From: Stenotrophomonas terrae
GTDB taxonomy: Bacteria; Pseudomonadota; Gammaproteobacteria; Xanthomonadales; Xanthomonadaceae
Assembly: GCF_001431465.1 (NCBI RefSeq)
Contig: NZ_LDJJ01000033.1
Location: 1 to 64,000, forward strand
DNA length: 64,000 nt
Direction: 5' to 3'
In this document: positions 38,306-47,006 of the stretch, piece after piece
Layout: every line of letters starts with the position of its first letter
Position numbering within the stretch: position 1 is the stretch's first letter
Notes under the pieces: model-generated
What the model was told of the DNA's origin: nothing
Database searches by the model: none
What the model saw: only the letters and a program-made list of their open reading frames with translations
Translations under genes and position numbers: made by a program

Positions 38306-39730
38306 TTAGTTGACTGCTGGCATTTCAGCCACCAAGGTCGGGGAAGGAAGCGGTTCTACGAGGCCAAACAGACGTTGTTGCGCATCGGCAACACCCAGCA
38401 ACAGCACCGGCTCGGACTGCCGCTGCAATTGCGTATACGCCAATGCGAGCTGGGCGACCGGCAACACCGGGCCCAACTCACCAGAACACAGCGCCAGGGC
38501 AAGGCTTTGTGAACTGAAGTCCAGATCCGGATTGATCGCAGCGGTTACCGCCGCGGTATCAACGATGGACTCTGGCCGCTGATCGGTGTCATGCAGCACG
38601 AACTGCACCCGCGAAGCGTCCGCGAGCAGCGGCTGCAACCACTGTTGTGCTGCGGTTGCGAGCTGGCGACGGACTTCGGCCGGGCGGCTGCCATAGGCAG
38701 CGTCCAGCCGCTCAAGCTGCGGCCGCCACAAACGCCCGGCGCCCTCGCCTGCAAGCGCGCGGCTGCACAACAGCACACCCGCGGCACCTTCGCCGGGCAC
38801 GTAGCCATCGGCCTGCTGTGCACTCGCCAACAAGCCGCGTGCCGTCCACGCGTTGATGACCGCAGCGTCAATGGACGAATAACAGGAAACCAGCAGGTGC
38901 CAGCGCGGTGAGCCGGAGCTCAAGGCGTCAACAACACGCTGCAGATGCGCCCATACATCACCTGGGCGTTCAAATACGCTCACGCGCACTTCAAACCTGC
39001 GCGCGTCCAGGCCGGCCTGCACCGCCTGCTCCTGCAGCCACGCCTGTGCCCAGTGGCGCAAACCGTCCGACCACTGCGGCGAAATGATCAGCTCGACACT
39101 GAGAATATTCTCAACCCGTTCTTCCTCGCGCCGACGAAGTCCGGCCACAACGACTTCTTCGCCAGCAACCACCGTCGGCATCACTGCATAGGCGGCGTCC
39201 AGCAATTGCTCCAGCACAGGCTGCAACAACGCCATCGCCCGCCGCTCGTGTGGGGCGGTGTCGATATCGCCTTCGCGCTCGGACAGCACCGTCCATTCAT
39301 CAAGCTCGGCAACGGCGCTGACGCGTATCGGAAGATTGTTGGCGTCACGGAAGCGACTATCCAGCTGCGGCCGTGGCGGCGCCGACGCAACGGCCAATAA
39401 TGCACCTGCATCCGCAGCCGCACCCAGACGGATGCTTGCTGCGCTCAAGGCTACCGACGGCAAGGCCTCGCCGGTGGACGCCACCGGCGCGACCGGCTTG
39501 GCCTCATCGCTGCTTGCAGCGGCGTCAACAAGCTTGTCCGCGCCACGCACAAGTGCGCCGCGCAGCATATAGCCTGCGCCACTGAGGCCCACCGGCAATA
39601 CGCCAAGATAGGCCAGCATCTGCATACCGCTAGGGGTAGTGCCACTACTACGCCAGTACATGATGGCCGCCGCCCAAGTGGCGACAAAAACCATCACTAC
39701 GCTCCCCGCGTTCTTCAACCATCCTGCCAT
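38306..39730 (-). CDS. T6SS-locus membrane protein with a ketosynthase/thiolase-like domain
   Basis: The 474-aa product starts at 39730 with GGAGC upstream. Two N-terminal transmembrane helices (residues about 8-27 and 35-56) are followed by an Ala-rich linker and a soluble domain. The second half resembles the late part of beta-ketoacyl synthases: LLVSCYSSIDAAVINAW, GYVPGEGAAGVLLCSRA and CSGELGPVLPVAQLALAY, compared with typical 'PGEAAAA' and 'GELGAAAG' motifs. No canonical active-site Cys/His/His set was found, so a pseudo-enzyme or scaffold is likely. It lies between PAAR and tssM, which points to a T6SS role. Gene order is certain; the fold is inference. Confidence 0.6.
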   Translation of the reverse strand: MAGWLKNAGSVVMVFVATWAAAIMYWRSSGTTPSGMQMLAYLGVLPVGLSGAGYMLRGALVRGADKLVDAAASSDEAKPVAPVASTGEALPSVALSAASIRLGAAADAGALLAVASAPPRPQLDSRFRDANNLPIRVSAVAELDEWTVLSEREGDIDTAPHERRAMALLQPVLEQLLDAAYAVMPTVVAGEEVVVAGLRRREEERVENILSVELIISPQWSDGLRHWAQAWLQEQAVQAGLDARRFEVRVSVFERPGDVWAHLQRVVDALSSGSPRWHLLVSCYSSIDAAVINAWTARGLLASAQQADGYVPGEGAAGVLLCSRALAGEGAGRLWRPQLERLDAAYGSRPAEVRRQLATAAQQWLQPLLADASRVQFVLHDTDQRPESIVDTAAVTAAINPDLDFSSQSLALALCSGELGPVLPVAQLALAYTQLQRQSEPVLLLGVADAQQRLFGLVEPLPSPTLVAEMPAVN

Positions 39731-39773
39731 CAGTCGCCGTGCTCCATGCCTGCTCCTGTACTGCGTGTCGCAA

Positions 39774-40034
39774 TCAGCCCAACCCAGTGCTGCTCTGTGT
39801 TGCCAACAATGTGGCGCCACACGCAGTGCGATCTCCGTCACGTGCAACCGGCTGCCCATCGATCACGACGGTAGCGTCACCACTGATGATTGAAGTTGCC
39901 CCGTGCACCGCACAGATTGCGCGGTCCCCAATGCGGGAAACTGCTTTGCCATTGACGTCGGTCTGGCCGGTGCCAGACACCACGCTACCGCCATGACTCA
40001 ACTTGTCGCCGACAACGATAAACGGTCGTGCCAT
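39774..40034 (-). CDS. PAAR-domain spike-tip protein
   Basis: The 86-aa product consists only of a PAAR domain, the cone that sharpens the VgrG spike. It has VVGDKLSHGGSVVSGTG, then RIGDRAICAVHG and ARDGDRTACGATLL, giving the three His/Cys-type zinc ligands and the PAAR repeats. There is no C-terminal effector extension. AGGAG lies eight bases before the ATG. It sits between the M15 peptidase and ketosynthase-like genes in the leftward block. Confidence 0.92.
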   Translation of the reverse strand: MARPFIVVGDKLSHGGSVVSGTGQTDVNGKAVSRIGDRAICAVHGATSIISGDATVVIDGQPVARDGDRTACGATLLATQSSTGLG

Positions 40035-40135
40035 GCATCATGCTCCTTGATTCGCCGTGACCCGGCCTTTCCATCGCCCCTGTCCAACGGCGACCCGAGT
40101 CATCACCGGCTTACGATACCAGCACTTGTCGGCGC

Positions 40136-41020
40136 TTATAAGCCTTGCCGGCGCAGTTCATCACGCTTTGCGTTGCGTGCTGCCCTGCAGCGATCCGTCA
40201 CTTCAACATGCACGTAGTCCTTCAGGCTGCGCCAATTGCCACCCCAATCCAGCCCCGCCTGTTCAGCAAGTTCGCCATAGAGAAAATAGCCGCGCCGGGT
40301 CCACGGATCTTCCATGTCCCATTGCAGACGCCCGTCACGAATTGGCGCGCTATCCACGCCCAACCCGTATTGATGGCAGCTCTGCCAGGCGCCTGCACGG
40401 GTTGCCTTGCCGCCGGCCATCAACTCCGCCTGGCGCTCCGGGCTTCGATAGCCTTCGATCAACACCATCTCGTAACCATACTGGCGACGCATCACTTCGT
40501 AGATAGCCAGAACGCGTTGCTGCAGATCCGGATCAATCTGATTCCATTTGCGATCAGCTGTAACTATTTCTGGACGCAGGCGGCGTATCTCGGTGGTGGT
40601 GAACACTTCCGGCGGCGGCGCAGGCGGCGGCGTCAAACGCTCACCGCGCAACAATTGCGCAACCATCGAGCCGGACTCGGCAAGATCATCACCGCGGAAA
40701 TCAGACAGCACCACGGTCTGCCGTGACATCAAAATCACCAATGGAGGAATGCTCAGCAAGGCTACCGCGATCACCAGCACAGGCCAGTGACGGCGCAGCG
40801 AAGTACGCACACTCACAACTTCTTCACGAACCCCACTGCGCACGCGGGCAGCACCCTGCCCCGCGCGATCGCCGGCCCGCCCTGCGCGCTGCCGCGCCGC
40901 AGCCCAGCGCGCCTGCAAGCGCGCAAACACTGGACCCAGGGACTCGGGAAACAACAACCCCCAACAGAGCAACGCGACCAGCAGCAACAGCACAATGGCT
41001 ACAACGAGAATTACAGTCAC
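40136..41020 (-). CDS. M15-family peptidoglycan peptidase of the T6SS locus (TagX-like)
   Basis: The 294-aa product has two transmembrane helices (residues about 3-25 and 80-100) and a periplasmic M15 (VanY-like) zinc peptidase domain. Zinc residues are visible in QSCHQYGLGVDSAP (the H...D pattern) and in the late LKDYVHVEVTD. The substrate arginine motif is EGYRSPERQAELMAGG. The GTG start at 41020 has GGAGGAC five bases upstream. TagX of Acinetobacter T6SS clusters is an M15-type L,D-endopeptidase needed to pass the apparatus through peptidoglycan. This gene heads the PAAR-TssM block and likely does the same. Confidence 0.85.
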   Translation of the reverse strand: MTVILVVAIVLLLLVALLCWGLLFPESLGPVFARLQARWAAARQRAGRAGDRAGQGAARVRSGVREEVVSVRTSLRRHWPVLVIAVALLSIPPLVILMSRQTVVLSDFRGDDLAESGSMVAQLLRGERLTPPPAPPPEVFTTTEIRRLRPEIVTADRKWNQIDPDLQQRVLAIYEVMRRQYGYEMVLIEGYRSPERQAELMAGGKATRAGAWQSCHQYGLGVDSAPIRDGRLQWDMEDPWTRRGYFLYGELAEQAGLDWGGNWRSLKDYVHVEVTDRCRAARNAKRDELRRQGL

Positions 41021-41125
41021 CGGTCCTCCATGACGACCAAGCTGGTTGACGCATCGAAAGGCTTACTCTACAAATGCGCGTATTCGTTTCGGCACTAGCC
41101 GACTCAAACCAAGGGCTGGAAGCAC

Positions 41126-41962
41126 TTGAATAATGGCGGAATCAATCGGCCGAGTCTGCTCTCAGGGGGAGCGCAGAACAACGGCCCGGCACCGAACACG
41201 GGCCGCATTCTCGCAGACATGGAAGGTCGACAGGTTGCCGCATCATCGCGCGCCACCAAAGACCGGCCAGTTCACAGCCGGCGCGTCTGGCTATGGGCTG
41301 GCGCATGCTGCGCACTTCTACTTGCATTCACGACAGCAACGCTGTGGTGGCTCTCAAGCAGCGCATCGCAGGATAGCGCGGAGTACTCGTTGAACCCGGA
41401 TGCAAATCCAGATTCGTCTGGAAGTGCAACAGGCCACCCAGATGCACCATCAGCAGCCCCCAATGACGGCGCTGCAATGATTGTGGATGCACCGGAAACC
41501 GCCGACGCCAAGAGCCGCAATGCTGCTGCAGCACCGCAGGCATCTACCGCGGCCAATGCCGCTCCTGCGCCTGCCGCTACGGCAAGAGATGCACGTGCGC
41601 AACGCGCAACCGCATCGGCGCGCCCTGCAGCAACAGGCCGAGGCCAGGACGAGAACCTGCTTGGCACATTGCTGGGCATCATCAAGGAAGAGGAAAGCAA
41701 GAAGAAGAAAGCTGCAGCGGCCCCGCAGCCTCAGACCATGGATGATCTGATCGCCAAGATCGAAGCCGACGACAAGCGCCGCGCAGACGATGAACGCACC
41801 GCGTTCGAGCAGGTAGCAACACGCAAGACCGCCTCCACCGAATCCACCATCCAGACGCAGTTGCGTGCCTGCCCCGGTGCAAACACCACCAAGGGCCTGG
41901 AATGCCGCGCGAAGATCTGCGCGGGGCTCAGTGGCAAGGATCCGGCTTGCCCGGCGATGTGA
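41126..41962 (+). CDS. Ala-rich single-pass membrane protein of unknown function
   Basis: The 278-aa product is not recognised. The best start is a TTG at 41126 with GGA six bases upstream; an in-frame ATG at 41219 would remove 31 residues. One transmembrane helix (residues about 54-74, LWAGACCALLLAFTTATLWW) is followed by a long low-complexity Ala/Pro region, a Lys/Glu cluster (IIKEEESKKKKAAAAPQP) and a short C-terminal part with four cysteines (CPGANTTKGLECRAKICAGL...ACPAM). It is divergent from the M15 peptidase gene, so it may share a regulatory region with the T6SS block. Confidence 0.6.
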   Translation: MNNGGINRPSLLSGGAQNNGPAPNTGRILADMEGRQVAASSRATKDRPVHSRRVWLWAGACCALLLAFTTATLWWLSSSASQDSAEYSLNPDANPDSSGSATGHPDAPSAAPNDGAAMIVDAPETADAKSRNAAAAPQASTAANAAPAPAATARDARAQRATASARPAATGRGQDENLLGTLLGIIKEEESKKKKAAAAPQPQTMDDLIAKIEADDKRRADDERTAFEQVATRKTASTESTIQTQLRACPGANTTKGLECRAKICAGLSGKDPACPAM

Positions 41963-42227
41963 TGAGCATCGAGCTCGGCACCACACTTACCAAGTGCTGC
42001 AGCGTAATTGATGCAGGGCTCATTGAAGCTGCAAGTTGCTGAGCCCACTAGCTCCCAAGTACTTCATTGCATTCAAAAGTCGCCACGGTCAAACAGCCGG
42101 GAGATAAATACCCCCTGGCACATATAGACCGTCGACTTCATTACTGAAAACGGCTTGGGCGCCTGAACAGCACCGCTATCAATCAGCTGGTAGCCCCCAA
42201 TTTTCGACGGGAACGCTCGACGCTTTC

Positions 42228-43184
42228 ATGAAAAAAAGAACTGCGCTTCTACTGTGCAATGCGTTGATCTCGATGAGTTTCGCTACCGACTGCCATGCGC
42301 AACCCGCAGAGACAGCAGCCAAAACCAGCCCAGCCGAAATTCAAAGGAAAGTTGAAGCTCTTAAAGCTAAAACCTTGAGGGACTTGGTCAGCATCAAAGG
42401 CGGGACGTTCATGATGGGAGACTTTGGCCCGATTGACCCCCGCGCAAGCATGCCCTACTCAGGCGATCAAAACGACGACGTGCTTCACGAAGTTACGCTG
42501 AGTGACTACTCACTAGGAGCTTATAAAGTTACCTATGAAGACTTCGATGTTTTTACCGAAGCAACCGGAAGGGAAAGAATTGCCCAGCAAGAAATGGACC
42601 GCTCTTACCGCACCCTACCAAATATTGCAGCTGGCGTAGATTGGCAAGGAGCGAAGAATTATTGCCAGTGGATCGGGCAACAAGTAAGAATACGCATGGA
42701 CTTACCCACCGAAGCGCAATGGGAATATGCTGCAAGAAATCGCGGAAAGATGATTGTATGGCCGACCGACATAGGGGTCGTTGAAAACGGGCGAAATGTT
42801 GCGAATTTCGCTCACTATGCCGAATTTAGCAGCCAGCATAACTCAACAGGCGATTCCTCCTCGGTAGGTTTGTTCCCCGCAACTCCTTTGGGCTTGTATG
42901 ACCTGATAGACCATGGGTTCGAGTGGGTAGGAGATTGGTACTCCCCGAACTATGAGCCTTCGAAAGCCATCAATCCTACCGGACCCACATCGGGGTCCGA
43001 AAGAGTCCAGCGTAGTCATTCAAGCCGTGGCGGGGACACACTAGCCATAGTTTCAATGACAATTACACGCTTCCATTCCAACCCTTCTCCGCCACCTCAA
43101 CAATCGGCGCTCGACGAAAATTCAACAATTCCCGTGAATCAAAACAGTTCGAATGCGTTTAGATGTGTATCGCTGGATAACTAG
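42228..43184 (+). CDS. Secreted SUMF1 / formylglycine-generating-enzyme-like protein
   Basis: The 318-aa product has a signal peptide (residues 1-24, ending CHAQ). A SUMF1 (FGE/EgtB/PvdO superfamily) domain follows: LVSIKGGTFMMGDFG, then MDLPTEAQWEYAARNRGKMI and PLGLYDLIDHGFEWVGDWY, ending NAFRCVS. The usual 'RGGSW' is altered to RGGDTLAIVS and no clear catalytic cysteine pair is seen, so enzyme activity is doubtful. The composition is more AT-rich than the upstream genes. It stands between the T6SS block and an IS remnant. Secreted SUMF1-type proteins are found near some T6SS effectors; a link here is inference. Confidence 0.78.
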   Translation: MKKRTALLLCNALISMSFATDCHAQPAETAAKTSPAEIQRKVEALKAKTLRDLVSIKGGTFMMGDFGPIDPRASMPYSGDQNDDVLHEVTLSDYSLGAYKVTYEDFDVFTEATGRERIAQQEMDRSYRTLPNIAAGVDWQGAKNYCQWIGQQVRIRMDLPTEAQWEYAARNRGKMIVWPTDIGVVENGRNVANFAHYAEFSSQHNSTGDSSSVGLFPATPLGLYDLIDHGFEWVGDWYSPNYEPSKAINPTGPTSGSERVQRSHSSRGGDTLAIVSMTITRFHSNPSPPPQQSALDENSTIPVNQNSSNAFRCVSLDN

Positions 43185-43189
43185 ACGTT

Positions 43190-43570
43190 AGGTATTGCCA
43201 ACTCCCCGCGGCTCGATGCCAGGCTGATTTAGAGGTTTCCGATCCGCGGTACTGACGGAACTCAGCGTGCGTCGGCCCGCGAATACCTTCATGAGGCATC
43301 TCGGTGCTGTAGTCGCCCAACCACTGTTTTGCCGATGCGCCTACTTCTCGGAAATTACGGAAGCAGTGCATATTCAAAACGTGCCGACAGCCCCTGCCAT
43401 TGAAGCGTTCGATGAAACGGCTATGCATCGGCCGTCCTGGCTCAATAAAATCAGTGCGATGTTCTTGCGCTCAGCCCACTCCGCCAACGCCAAAACGATG
43501 AACTCTGGACCGGTGTCTAGTCGAAGTCTTTGCCGGATAGCCATGTCACGCAGTAGTTCGTTCCTGGGTG
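43190..43570 (-). pseudogene. IS3-family transposase (OrfB C-terminal) remnant
   Basis: The leftward frames still read the integrase core end of IS3-family transposases. RLDTGPEFIVLALAEWAERK is followed, after a frame change near 43430-43450, by FIEPGRPMHSRFIERFNG and then WLGDYSTEMPHEGIRG. Intact relatives read DNGPEF, FIERFNG and Y...RPH. The N-terminal part, OrfA and clear terminal inverted repeats are missing, so the element is dead. It marks the left border of the membrane-protein array. Confidence 0.8.
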
Positions 43571-43633
43571 CATCATTCGGGTAGCAGATTGGTTTGTCGA
43601 GCCCGACCAAGACAAGAAAGAACCCGATACCTC

Positions 43634-44640
43634 TTACTGATGGTCGGGAGCTCCGGACCTGCGCTGCCGCTCACGATGAAGCTCTCTCATTCGTGCCACC
43701 ACATCCGGTCGTTCACCAAACTGGTCGATATAGTCAGGTTCTTCCCAGCGCCCCTTATCATCTGGATCGAACCGACTTTCCGCAATAGTAACGGGGGAAA
43801 AGCGCGGCGCCACGCATGTCGCCATAACCAACCAACGAGTCAGTGCCAAAACCCCATACCAAGGAAACAGAATATACCTCAAAGGAAATAGCGACCGACC
43901 GAGCAAGAAACATGTCCAGCGATAGGAGTTTTTGAAGCTGTTCTTCATCGACAGAGTAATCACCCTATCCGATTCGTGAGAAACAGTATGATCGGGCCCG
44001 CCTTCCATGTACCTGTTGATGAATTCCCACCGCCCGCGCACTCGCATAGGGTCATCAGTAAAAGTACCTACGGTAAACGTATCCGTGATGATCCCATTCC
44101 TATTTAAAATATGGCAACGAAGGTCGCACAGACTTTTGTTCTGGGTTCCCCATCCCACAAAGAAGAACAGGCGATTGCTTCCCCACGGAACAACAACCTC
44201 ACCGGTGGCGCCGTTATTCCTGAAAATATGGATTTTTCTTGTCAATCTATTGAATCTAACAGGATAGTATCGATATGCAAAGAAATCGTACTTCAACACC
44301 AAGTTCCAAAAAAAAGCACCAAACCGCCCATCAATAGTATAAATAAAAATATAGCCAAAAAATCAGCCCATGTCGGACTCGCCGGAAAGACTGAAACGAC
44401 AGCGTAAATAGCGATAACTACGCAGAGAAAACTAAAAGTGCCTGTCACTAACGTAGGTATAAAGCCCTTCATTGAAAAAGTTCGATCTACGAACTCCGCA
44501 TAAGTTGAGTTAAGCGATACCAGTGAAGTGGAATCATCTGGATGCAAATCCCCCCTCACACCCAGAGCAAGCCGCTCTGTCTTTTCGAGATTAGCGAGCC
44601 CTCTCTCAAGCTCAAACTTTGGATGCCAACCTGTCAGCAT
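43634..44640 (-). pseudogene. Frameshifted DUF6708-like membrane protein (array member 6)
   Basis: Two leftward frames together make one homologue of the intact 349-aa gene at 49650-50699. Part one (44640 to about 44298, start with GGTAGG upstream) gives the N-terminus and membrane helices and ends in a run of eight T (44308-44315 on the plus strand as A). Part two continues with KYDFFAYRYYPVRFNRLTRK, the FNR motif, WEFINRYMEGGP and a second hydrophobic stretch. One extra T would restore a single frame (VLFFWNLVLKYDFF). The break may be a mutation, a sequencing error or a phase-variable tract. The length if restored is about 334 aa. Confidence 0.75.
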
Positions 44641-44772
44641 ATCAACCTACCCCAATTGAACACACACTTGCTTCCGGCATATAGATTTAATGTTCATAGC
44701 CATCGATACAAAACTATTCCGCGCCAATCTTGATAATCATCCGCCGGCCGCCGATCACCAATGAAGCACTGC

Positions 44773-45867
44773 CTACCCGCGATTCAATTCAGAAAACCAG
44801 GGCGGCACTCCGATCACTGCAAACATCATAAACACAATTACCGTGCAAATCGCGCCAAGCACGAGCCAACGACGGTTCAAATATCCAAGCTTACCGGCAT
44901 ATGCGAGGCGCTCCGCATCTGTGAGTTCTCTCACACGGAACGAACTACTAAAATTGGCCGCAGACATTTCGGCCTGGATATCCTGCGGCCAGTCGGGCTT
45001 TGGAGCAACCCGGGAAATCCAGAACCCCGCTCGTTCGAACCAATACATGAGCGCGCCAACCACATGGACATAGACCATCGGGAACATACCTGGCTTGACC
45101 CGATGTCGATCATCAATCAAATCACCAAATAGCCGCCTGTCCAACAATGCGAAATCCGCGCGGGCATCGTCGGTCGGCGGCATTGGGTCCGCCGCCGGCA
45201 GATCCTCCGGATCACCATCCATATAGGAGCGAATGAACTCCCAGACCATCTCCGGTGCTCGATAATCGCGATGCGGTTGCACCAGAGGCACATATGATCG
45301 GATAGACCGGCTGGAGTCATCCATATCGACTACGGCAAGCACATATCCGGTAGCAGCACCGGCCACGCTATAGCTTCGCGAGACCATCGAGACAGGCTGC
45401 ACTTTATCGTACTCAAGAGCGACCCATCCTTCTTTAGGTTCTATCCAACAATAGAACTTTCTTAGCCTTCTACTCAGCACGACCGGGGGCGAAAGAGTGC
45501 GCCTGACGGACGTAACGGACCAAGCGAAGAACACCCCGGAAATCAGGAGAAGGATCGCGTATACACCAGCAAGCTGAGGCCAGAAATCTTCGCGAGAAAG
45601 TACCCCGCCTAACACGACGTCGGCAAGCACCATGCTACTGCCTGCGCATCCGATCACCAAACCCAACACGAATGCGAACCCCCGGCTGGAGGAAGAGTTG
45701 ATCGACGAAAAGACAATGAATGAATCGTTGATGGTTTGAATGGCCTTGACGGACGCCGGCCTAGCTCGAGGCGCGTCGCTAGCAGAGTTCAGCAGACTTC
45801 CCCAACCTCCGCTCTGCAACGGAAGCTTAGTCATTCCAAACTGTGCATCACGAGTAGTCTTATTCAT
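44773..45867 (-). CDS. Membrane protein of the putative immunity array (member 5)
   Basis: The 364-aa product has two adjacent transmembrane helices (residues about 63-86 and 98-118). The shared core follows in divergent form: PPVVLSRRLRKFYCW, then MVWEFIRSYMDGDPEDLP. A hydrophobic segment (MFPMVYVHVVGALMYWF) and a C-terminal helix (WLVLGAICTVIVFMMFAVIG) come after. It is the most divergent member but keeps the order hairpin, FNR-like motif, WEFIRxYM. No enzyme motif is seen. A role as immunity protein against the upstream effector, or a relative of it, is inferred from position and family. Confidence 0.7.
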   Translation of the reverse strand: MNKTTRDAQFGMTKLPLQSGGWGSLLNSASDAPRARPASVKAIQTINDSFIVFSSINSSSSRGFAFVLGLVIGCAGSSMVLADVVLGGVLSREDFWPQLAGVYAILLLISGVFFAWSVTSVRRTLSPPVVLSRRLRKFYCWIEPKEGWVALEYDKVQPVSMVSRSYSVAGAATGYVLAVVDMDDSSRSIRSYVPLVQPHRDYRAPEMVWEFIRSYMDGDPEDLPAADPMPPTDDARADFALLDRRLFGDLIDDRHRVKPGMFPMVYVHVVGALMYWFERAGFWISRVAPKPDWPQDIQAEMSAANFSSSFRVRELTDAERLAYAGKLGYLNRRWLVLGAICTVIVFMMFAVIGVPPWFSELNRG

Positions 45868-46106
45868 CAGCGCTATCGTTGTTTTGCGGCGGGAAATTCA
45901 AGATTTGCAGTTCAACTCGGGGGGCAACTCAACGAAAGAAAGGGACCAGACTTGCTTCTGGCTGTTCCCGAAGCGGCGTAGCGGGCGACTCCAAGCAAGC
46001 CGCTGGATCGGGACTTTCACCACGACATGAAAACCAGAAGAGCCGAAGGCGCGCCGCAGCTGCAGCACCGTACGGGCGTGCTCCAATTCTAGCTTCGTAG
46101 CCCCGG

Positions 46107-47006
46107 TTATACTCCTGGCGTTCGCTTCAACTGTACCAACCGATCGATCGCCTCTTGATCCAAAGCTGGTCCGCCAGTGTCCGCAAGAATTTCTAGCGGG
46201 AATTCAGGCACACGGGACAAGTCCGTTGCGCGCAACTTGTCGCCAGGCTGCAGCGGCGGCCCGCCCTCCTCCATGTACTGACGAATGTGTTCCCAAAGCG
46301 ACAATTGGTCACTATCGAAGCTATTGGCCTGAGTGCCCAGCGGGATCAACTGCTCCACTACACTTGGTGTTCCGTCACGGATTGCGAGCAGTGCCAACTC
46401 GAACCCCTCCGACGCCAGATTCGCGCCGCGGAAGTACACGTAATTGTAAATCCGCGCCCGAATCTGATCGTCCCAGCGATACGCCACAGCCGGTCCGTGA
46501 TGACCACGCACCCAAAAACTACAGAAGCCACCATATATATATGGCCTTGCGTAAACCATCCGGGATTTTCGGTTGAACAATACCGGATCATCAACAACTT
46601 GATGCATCGCCGATCGCCAGAAAACCATTCCTACGCAGAGACAAAAATATGCGATTAGTGCTGAAAACATAGTACCAATGAACGAACCGGTGAACACTGA
46701 ATCAAGCAAATTGAACGCGACAAATCCCGCAAAAATAAACAGCGCGATGGACACGAACTTTGACCAGCGCGTGTGCGCCGCGTACTCACCTCGAACTGTC
46801 CCAATCTCGAGTCCATTTGGATAGACACGCAAAACAGAACTAAGCGCATATGGATCAACTGAAAGTGATTTTTTAAAGTCCGATGGAAGAATTCGATATG
46901 GCGCCCGACGCGCGTGAGCGTTCTTCCTTAATAGCTCCAGTGAAAATTCAAGCTCATTTTCTTGGCGCTGCCAGACACCCACCCACGTTTCTTTCAAAAC
47001 GTTCAC
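46107..47006 (-). CDS. Membrane protein of the putative immunity array (member 4)
   Basis: The 299-aa product has two transmembrane helices (about residues 84-103 and 111-130). The core follows: DDPVLFNRKSRMVYARPY, RWDDQIRARIYNYVYFRGAN and LWEHIRQYMEEGGPPLQPGD. The C-terminal half is nearly identical to the gene at 47353-48264; the N-terminal and membrane parts are more diverged. The start is a GTG at 47006 without a good ribosome-binding site. A TTG at 46997, nine bases inside, has GAGGTG upstream and aligns with the paralogue's LKET, so it may be the true start. Confidence 0.72.
   Translation of the reverse strand: MNVLKETWVGVWQRQENELEFSLELLRKNAHARRAPYRILPSDFKKSLSVDPYALSSVLRVYPNGLEIGTVRGEYAAHTRWSKFVSIALFIFAGFVAFNLLDSVFTGSFIGTMFSALIAYFCLCVGMVFWRSAMHQVVDDPVLFNRKSRMVYARPYIYGGFCSFWVRGHHGPAVAYRWDDQIRARIYNYVYFRGANLASEGFELALLAIRDGTPSVVEQLIPLGTQANSFDSDQLSLWEHIRQYMEEGGPPLQPGDKLRATDLSRVPEFPLEILADTGGPALDQEAIDRLVQLKRTPGV

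Noticed and set aside
45898-46086. 62-codon leftward frame between array members 4 and 5
   Set aside because: Composition differs from the array genes and no motif or ribosome-binding site is seen; it is probably non-coding.
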